DNA of 64,000 nt from the NCBI GenBank assembly GCA_973895155.1, contig OZ316894.1, positions 25,606,001 to 25,670,000 of the forward strand, read 5' to 3'. The notes beneath the pieces were generated by a model that was given only the letters and a program-made list of their open reading frames with translations, ran no database searches and was not told the origin of the DNA. A program made the translations under genes and the position numbers. This DNA comes from Marsupella aquatica (Eukaryota; Marchantiophyta). Position 1 is the first letter of the stretch. Every line of letters begins with the position of its first letter. Below, piece after piece: positions 58,566 to 64,000 of this stretch.

Positions 58566-61330
58566 CCATTTCTCTCTCATATGAGAAGACTTGAAACTTT
58601 GTTCAAGTGGTAGAAATTAAAGTAGTTTGTTTATCTAAGAGATAACAAAAATTAAGAGGGCTCCCAAAATGAGTTCCAAATTTTCTAAGATACCAAAAAC
58701 TAAAGGGGTCCAAAAATTAATAAAAAAATCTATATGATACAAAGTATTCCCCTTGATAAGGCAAATGAAATCGAGAATGAAATAAATACATGACATAAAA
58801 AATCTGAATAAGAAAAAATCTGAAAGGTGTATTCTCCATATAGCAGCTTCAAAAATGAGCTGGTCATGAGGGATCCACCATATTATGTAGCAACCTCTTT
58901 GGAAAATTTGTTGGGAAATTAGGGAATAGGTAGGACCTCTTCAATTCTTAGTTTGGAAAAGTAAATCTAGACAGTGCCAGAGACTTGTTGAGTTTGTCTA
59001 CTCAATTATGTCTGGTAAATATGGCACAAACCATGGCTAGGTTCTTTCTGGGGTTCTTTCATAGACCACTTGAAAGCATTCAAACCAAGTACCACAACAT
59101 GAATTGTGCATTGAAATGTAACCTTGACATGGGCACAGAGAATTGGCTTGCAGGTAGAGAAAACCAGTGCTGCACGTTTTCTTATATAGTACCTACAACT
59201 ACCACAAATGCCTATGGCGCAAAACACATTGAACCCACCTGAGAGAGAGTTTGGAGAAGAACCTGAGTAAGTTTATAAACTGGTTAGTAAAGCTGAAGCA
59301 GAACCCATTGCAGGAGGGGTACTGATAGGGATTGAACTCAGACCAGTTGATCACAAGTCACCCCTAGCCTGGACACCTAAGGTGAACACCAAGGACTTAG
59401 GTGATTCACAAGATAATAGGGCACAAAAGCCAAAATAAGAGTAAGAGATGCTCGAAATGTACAAGTTTTGGGACAGAGGTGCATGTAAAAGGACGTATCT
59501 CAGAGACCTACCTATAGAGTCATCCCTACTCCAAGCTTACAACATGGAGCCTTCTCACAACAATGACTGCCTGGGACGATAACCTTTACAACATTACATT
59601 TAAAATATCTGCAAAGAATAAAATGCCCCATACTGGAAGATAGGATCCCAATGGCACGAAACCCAACAAATTGGGGAAAATAAAGCGAAAATCAGGGAAG
59701 ACTGAAGAGCCAAAATTTATAGAGTTATATGCAAGTGATCAGCAATTCGATGATGCCCACTTTTCTTCTTCCTTTTATTACAGATTTTGCTATAAGATTA
59801 ATTTTTTTGTTAAATTCCTTCATCCAAATGTTTAGTTATCATCATTCCATGACCAAGCAGGGTCCTGCTTCACATTTCTTCATGTAAATTCTTACACTAT
59901 TATTGTACAGGTACCTGTGGTGCACAACACAATGAACTCACCCCCTAACTCACACAATGGTTGGAGCACAACCCATTGCCATACTGGAATTGGAACTAGA
60001 CCTGAGCCGTCTGTTTGGCATTGATAGAATTGGCAGACATCAATGGCCTAAAAGTCATCAGCTGATCAACTTGACATGCTCTTGTTTACGGAATTGACTG
60101 TTCTTAAATTTGGTAGTAGTGACAACAGGTCTAATACTGCCCACTTTTGTTAAGAATTGCGGGAAGAATTGAGTGAGCTGTGAATTTTCAAAGATTACCC
60201 CACCACTTACTGTACATTTGTCAGGCTTCCAAAAGTTGTTGATTGATCAGAAAACCCTGACCTTCAATTGATACTTATATGGAGTGGAATTGACTCTTCT
60301 TGGGTTCCTTAGAAGTTCCTTAGTCTTGGAAATATCTTTCCAACTTGTCTAAGAGTATCTCTAGCATTTAAGGGCCAATGACCTCCAAACCCAAAATTTT
60401 AGCGCATTTGGAGGCCTAGAAACTAGAAAAGCTTTCATATTGAATTCAGTCACTAGTAGTTCCCCCCTTGGTTGACCTCCGTCCTCTCCAAAGTGATGTG
60501 TTGTCATACCGAAGTTCAAAACGTCAGGCAAATAGAGGTCAGGATCAAGTTGTTCTCTTAGCTGCCACTTCTTCTACATATGGCAGTCAGGGTTATGAAA
60601 ATGGAAGCTGGCTGCCATTTATGTAGGAATAGGGCCCAGTTCTAGGAAGCCATCCCTCATAAATCATCCCCTATGTGTTCTTGTAGAGGTTATTGGCTCA
60701 TTTTGACCCTACTATTGGAGATGTCCTAACATTGCTAGCTTCATGAAGACTTGAAAAACTAGGAATTTCCAAAGATAATTGTCTTGTCGTGTAGCTTTTC
60801 ACTCTCATCATGTGTGCTATGTATCATTTGAGTAGAAAGAATACATAGCCTACAAACAAACGGGGCCAACTTGGAGACACCATACCAAAGGCAAGAGACC
60901 CAGTAAAAGGAAACCCAGGAGACCAAAGAGATTAGATGCGGTGTATATTGGTTGGGAGAGCTCGGCAAATGTGTAAGTACATCCTGGCTTCAGTGTCAAA
61001 ACCTTGTAGGGGAAGCCAATTTGTTTTGGTCAGTTGGCCAAAGGATGAGCCTAGAACCAAGAGGTCCCAGATTCAATCATCCCTCCACACGCAGGGGGTG
61101 TGGAGGGCATGTGTGTGTGAGTGGGGTGTAGTGGTGGGAGTATTGATTATCCTCTCAGCCCCTTGTTGCCTGCTTTGGGGTTCTGGTCTAATCCTCTCTC
61201 CCTCCTGGTCGGGTCCCCTCCTGTCTAGTCCATGTGGGATCCCTGGGTATTGTCCCCTTGTGGTTACCCTACATAAAAATGGATGCTCCTTACCAGGACG
61301 TCTATACTCTCTTTGATGGCCTGCTTTTCT
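58566..61330. other. Gene-poor stretch with repeat fragments
   Basis: No supported gene. Minus-strand B-box-like wording (GAGTTCAATCCC, near 59325-59336) and related phrases at 59990 suggest further SINE fragments. Phrases near 59640-59720 resemble those near 48790-48860. A SINE-like head with polymerase III boxes lies at 61026-61085. Confidence 0.4.
61026..61085 (+). repeat. tRNA-like SINE head (candidate)
   Basis: GGTCAGTTGGCCAAAGGATG (A-box-like) and GAGGTCCCAGATTCAATC (B-box-like) lie about 30 bases apart. The following 200 bases are GT- and CT-rich and could be the SINE body. Confidence 0.4.
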
Positions 61331-61495
61331 GTTTTCAAGGCAAAAAAATCCTGGTGGGGGATGAGGACTACTCTACAGTTTTCAAGGCAAAAAAATCCTT
61401 CTGCGGGACGAGGACTAGTCTAGAGATGGGCCGGCTTTCTTTTTTCAAGGCCAAAAAAAACCTTGTGGGGGGATGAGGACTACCCTAGAGTAGCA
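61331..61495. repeat. Three-copy tandem repeat with A-rich core
   Basis: Units start at 61331, 61378 and 61440 with TTTTCAAGGC(C)AAAAAAA, continue TCC(T/..)GGGG and end GATGAGGACTA.(T/C)CTA. Spacing is 47 and 62 bases; the longer interval holds an insert of about 15 bases (GATGGGCCGGCTTTC). The plus frame 61234-61476 reads through the array and is not taken as a gene. Confidence 0.85.
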
Positions 61496-63139
61496 GAATG
61501 AATTTGAAAAGCGGTATGGGTGAAGAGGTTGGTCGCCACTCCTGCGGTGTGGTGTGATGACTGACGCCAGCCTGACTGTCTTGGTGATGATGAGAGCAGC
61601 GCTCTCGCTTCCCCTCTCCTGCTCGTGCGCTTCGCTGCGACGTTAATGACATGAGGAGGAATGATCGAGCTCTCGCGAACTTTTCCTTTTTGGCGTGCTC
61701 GACAGCCTTGTCGAGTTGTCGTCTGCGCCGTTTCTTGAGACGACGGTGATGAAGCGCCGAAGGATGGACTACAGTAACTGCTGTTCAGACGGAGGCATCC
61801 GTCAACCCCGGCTGCTCGTTCGTTGGTTCGTTCGTCGGTAGTGTGACCATGAAGAACGAAGAGGAGAGAATAGGGACACACGTGAATGAATGAACGCCAG
61901 CGGAGAGTAAAGATTTTTTCTGAAGAGCTAAGGAAGTGCGAGGACGGATTTTTGGAAGTATTGCAGAGGTTTGTGCGGTGCCTCCTCTACTTCTGCAGTA
62001 CACTTATCTTTCGTCATGGTTGCGGAGTAGAGAGAATTTATTTCGCCATTTGTGAGCGGAGTCGTCGGGAAGAACGCTCGTCTCGCTGGAGCGCAGAGGG
62101 AGTAAAGGAAGCGATGCTGGCGAGTAATGTAGCCCGAGTGAATGGGGACAATTGGGAAAATTGTGCGTGACAGCAAAGGGGGATACTGTAGGGAGACTGG
62201 ACCAGGGGAAGACGAGGGCGGAACAGATTTTGAATAAAAAATTGTCGTGGCGTTTTTGCATGCGGCACCACTGGCGGAAAGATGGCGATCATAATGGGCG
62301 CTTTTGGAGGATCTGTCACACGATATCGTGGGATTCCTCTTTGGCCGCTGCGGAAGGAGGGTTCCGGAAGGACGAGGAACTGAGGGAGGGAGGACCGATA
62401 GGGCCCTGGCAGGGAGCCCAAGGTGGCAAGGGAAGGAGTGGGTAGGAAGCAGAGGTCTTGTGGGGAAAACAGACAGGACCCACTGAACCGAGAATCGGCT
62501 TTGATGTAGGATTAAACGTCGCAATCTGGGGGGTCGCGAGATTGGGCTCCCATCTCTAGTGTGTGCCACTTTGGACTCACGGTACTTCTGTTTGATGTAA
62601 TCTCGCGGCTGGACGTGCTCGAGGCGGCTGCTCGTCCGTCCTTGTTGCCGCTTTGGTTCGGTCGGGATATTATAGGCAAGTAATTTCGTTCAGTCGGCAT
62701 AATATTAGAGCGTTCTTCTGTTCATTGTGATTTGACGCCTCACAACTTCTCTTTCAATTGGTGATCTCTCTCTACAACAGAGCTCGGAAAGGACAAGACA
62801 GGGCGGGGCCGGGCAGGACGATTCACTACAATCCTGGCACAGATGTTACCTTCCGGACTTTGGATTCCCCTCTTCTTAGGTTAGGAAGAATTGTTTCCGC
62901 ATGCTTGAGGTTTAGGCGAACCGAACAATCATATCAGCAGGTGATCTGCTTTCACTGTGCTGAAGAGGGGAGCAATCCGCGGTCTGTTTCGTGAGTGAGG
63001 AATATGATTACCCGAACGAGGAGAAGGACAAATTGAGCTCTGGAATTGGAAGAATGTCGACTACCAAAGGTGGAGGTGACAGTCCAGCTCCTTGTAGAGC
63101 TTAGATGGACGACGGACAAAGTCATTGGAGTTTCTGCTG
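61496..63139. other. Probable promoter and 5' leader of the GT106 gene
   Basis: A GC-richer stretch before the O-fucosyltransferase-like start. Long minus frames (61928-62569 and 62038-62421) lack domains and have the Pro/Ser/Arg bias of antisense leader DNA. Some of the stretch may be untranslated exons, for example around AACAGAGCTCGG (62778) or GCAGGTGATC (62938). Confidence 0.4.
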
Positions 63140-63532
63140 ATGCAGAACGGCAAGGATTTAAATCATGTCTACGCCCGGCCTCCAGCTGGACGTGGCCGAT
63201 CTCTTCCGGAGTCTCCTACCGAGTCTCCAGGTAGTCGATACAGCCGAACCAGAAGTGGTCGGCTTCCAGGTCCAGGCCCAGGCGGAGGCTTTCAATCTAG
63301 ACCATTATTGGCTCGTTTGATTGGGCTCTTCCTCACATGCCTTTTCAGGAGACATGCGGTCCTCTTGTTTTTTCCAGTCATTTACGTCTCGGGAATGCTG
63401 TGTACGGGAAAAATGCTCAATGAGGCGGCAGTCTCCACACCGCTTCCTGGATCTGAGTACAAGAGCCTCGAACTCTTCGAAAAACTATGGCCTGCAATGG
63501 AGAATGGTTCCACCGCAGTATCTTCTTTTGGG
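63140..63532 (+). CDS. O-fucosyltransferase-like (GT106) protein, N-terminal exon, runs off window
   Basis: One exon of 131 codons from ATG 63140 to a GTGAGC donor after 63532 (phase 0). The first about 50 residues are polar, rich in Pro, Arg and Ser. Then RLIGLFLTCLFRRHAVLLFF and VIYVSGMLC form a signal-anchor membrane segment (near residues 55-85). PLPGSEYKSLELFEKLWPAM follows. This order, a tail, a single membrane span with (I/V)SGML and then PPGS.Y.S..LF.KLWP, is that of plant O-fucosyltransferase-like proteins of family GT106, which are Golgi type II membrane glycosyltransferases. The catalytic domain would lie beyond the window. A TTG 15 bases upstream in frame is not preferred as start. 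Which family member it is cannot be told. Confidence 0.7.
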
Positions 63533-64000
63533 GTGAGCAACACTAAGTCAATTCTGTTTCGAATTCGTGATATCTGGTGGTCTCTGCATTGTTGCCATGA
63601 TCTGAATGGCCTTATTTGATTCAGAGGTGTGCAAGTTTCTGGAAGTGTTATTGAAGATTGCTTTGGGAGGCAGAATTACGCTTAGTGTGTTCCAATTTTG
63701 AAGTTTTTAATGCCTGTTCGTCTCCTCTCCTCTCCTCGCCTTACGAATCTCAAGATACTGTCGAGTCGGCCGATTTTACGGCTTTCGTGGCTGTCGTGAC
63801 TTACCGCCTCAGTTAATATGTAGATAGGACCCAATCTACACATCAGATGTGGATCGAGGGTGAGGTAGTCGTACCCTAAATTTTCTCGAAATTCTCTGAA
63901 GGATTTCGGACTTGGCCAATGTGGCCTTCCGTTTGAACTTCATTGTCCTTGAAATAATTGAGGATCCCGACTCTCACGCAAGAATCTCTACTCATTCGTT
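63533..64000 (+). other. First intron of the GT106 gene (to window end)
   Basis: From the GTGAGC donor to the end no further coding stretch is recognised. The sequence has a CT-rich run (TCTCCTCTCCTCTCC, about 63722-63736), and no second exon of the family is visible, so the intron is at least about 470 bases. Confidence 0.5.

Noticed and set aside
61928-62569. 213-codon minus-strand frame upstream of the GT106 gene
   Set aside because: Rich in Pro, Ser and Arg, overlapped by other open frames on both strands, with no motif; best seen as antisense of a GC-rich leader.
1-64000. CRISPR array or bacterial operon
   Set aside because: No regularly spaced repeats with unique spacers, and the genes are spliced and eukaryotic.

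Overview
The window looks like nuclear DNA of a streptophyte (land plant or close relative), probably a non-flowering lineage such as a bryophyte. Reasons: spliced genes with many GT-AG introns of mostly about 100-500 bases, a plastid-targeted thioredoxin, the plant-type telomere unit TTTAGGG as an interstitial tract, a plant-type Ty1/copia element, and the N-terminus of a plant O-fucosyltransferase-like (GT106) protein. The species cannot be fixed from the sequence alone.

Layout. 0-4 kb: a composite gene whose exons keep one intron phase, joining a degenerate N4/N6-DNA-methylase-like region to an FCP1/HAD-phosphatase-like region; it is broken by a one-base frameshift. 4.46-10.24 kb: a minus-strand copia retrotransposon with unusually short (101 bp) and almost identical LTRs but a damaged polyprotein. 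11.9-12.6 kb: a MITE-like element with a strong internal hairpin. 13.6-16.5 kb: snurportin-1 (seven exons, plus strand). 18.4-20.7 kb: a plastid thioredoxin-like gene (four exons, minus strand), convergent with snurportin. 21.4-22.1 kb: two tandem-repeat blocks ending in a 19-bp perfect inverted repeat. 23.3-29.2 kb: two decayed, diverged copies of a Crypton-like tyrosine-recombinase gene, the second lying between 30-bp direct repeats. 33.9-45.2 kb: a 32-exon exosome-type RNB exoribonuclease of 1095 predicted residues that looks like DIS3L (inactive PIN region, intact RNB active site) rather than plant RRP44/DIS3. 45.9-47.7 kb: an unrecognised spliced gene. 48-62 kb: gene-poor DNA with tandem repeats, SINE-like tRNA heads, a probable solo LTR and a 240-bp-arm inverted repeat. 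63.1 kb to the end: first coding exon of a Golgi type II GT106/O-fucosyltransferase-like protein running off the window.

The intact host genes are unrelated housekeeping functions: snRNP nuclear import, plastid redox control, cytoplasmic RNA decay and cell-wall or glycan synthesis. They do not form a pathway. The most unusual items are the DIS3L-type nuclease in a plant-like genome, the plant Crypton-like recombinases, and the methylase-FCP1 fusion. All exon joins were made by hand from splice dinucleotides, phase bookkeeping and remembered family patterns; none is backed by a transcript or database search.
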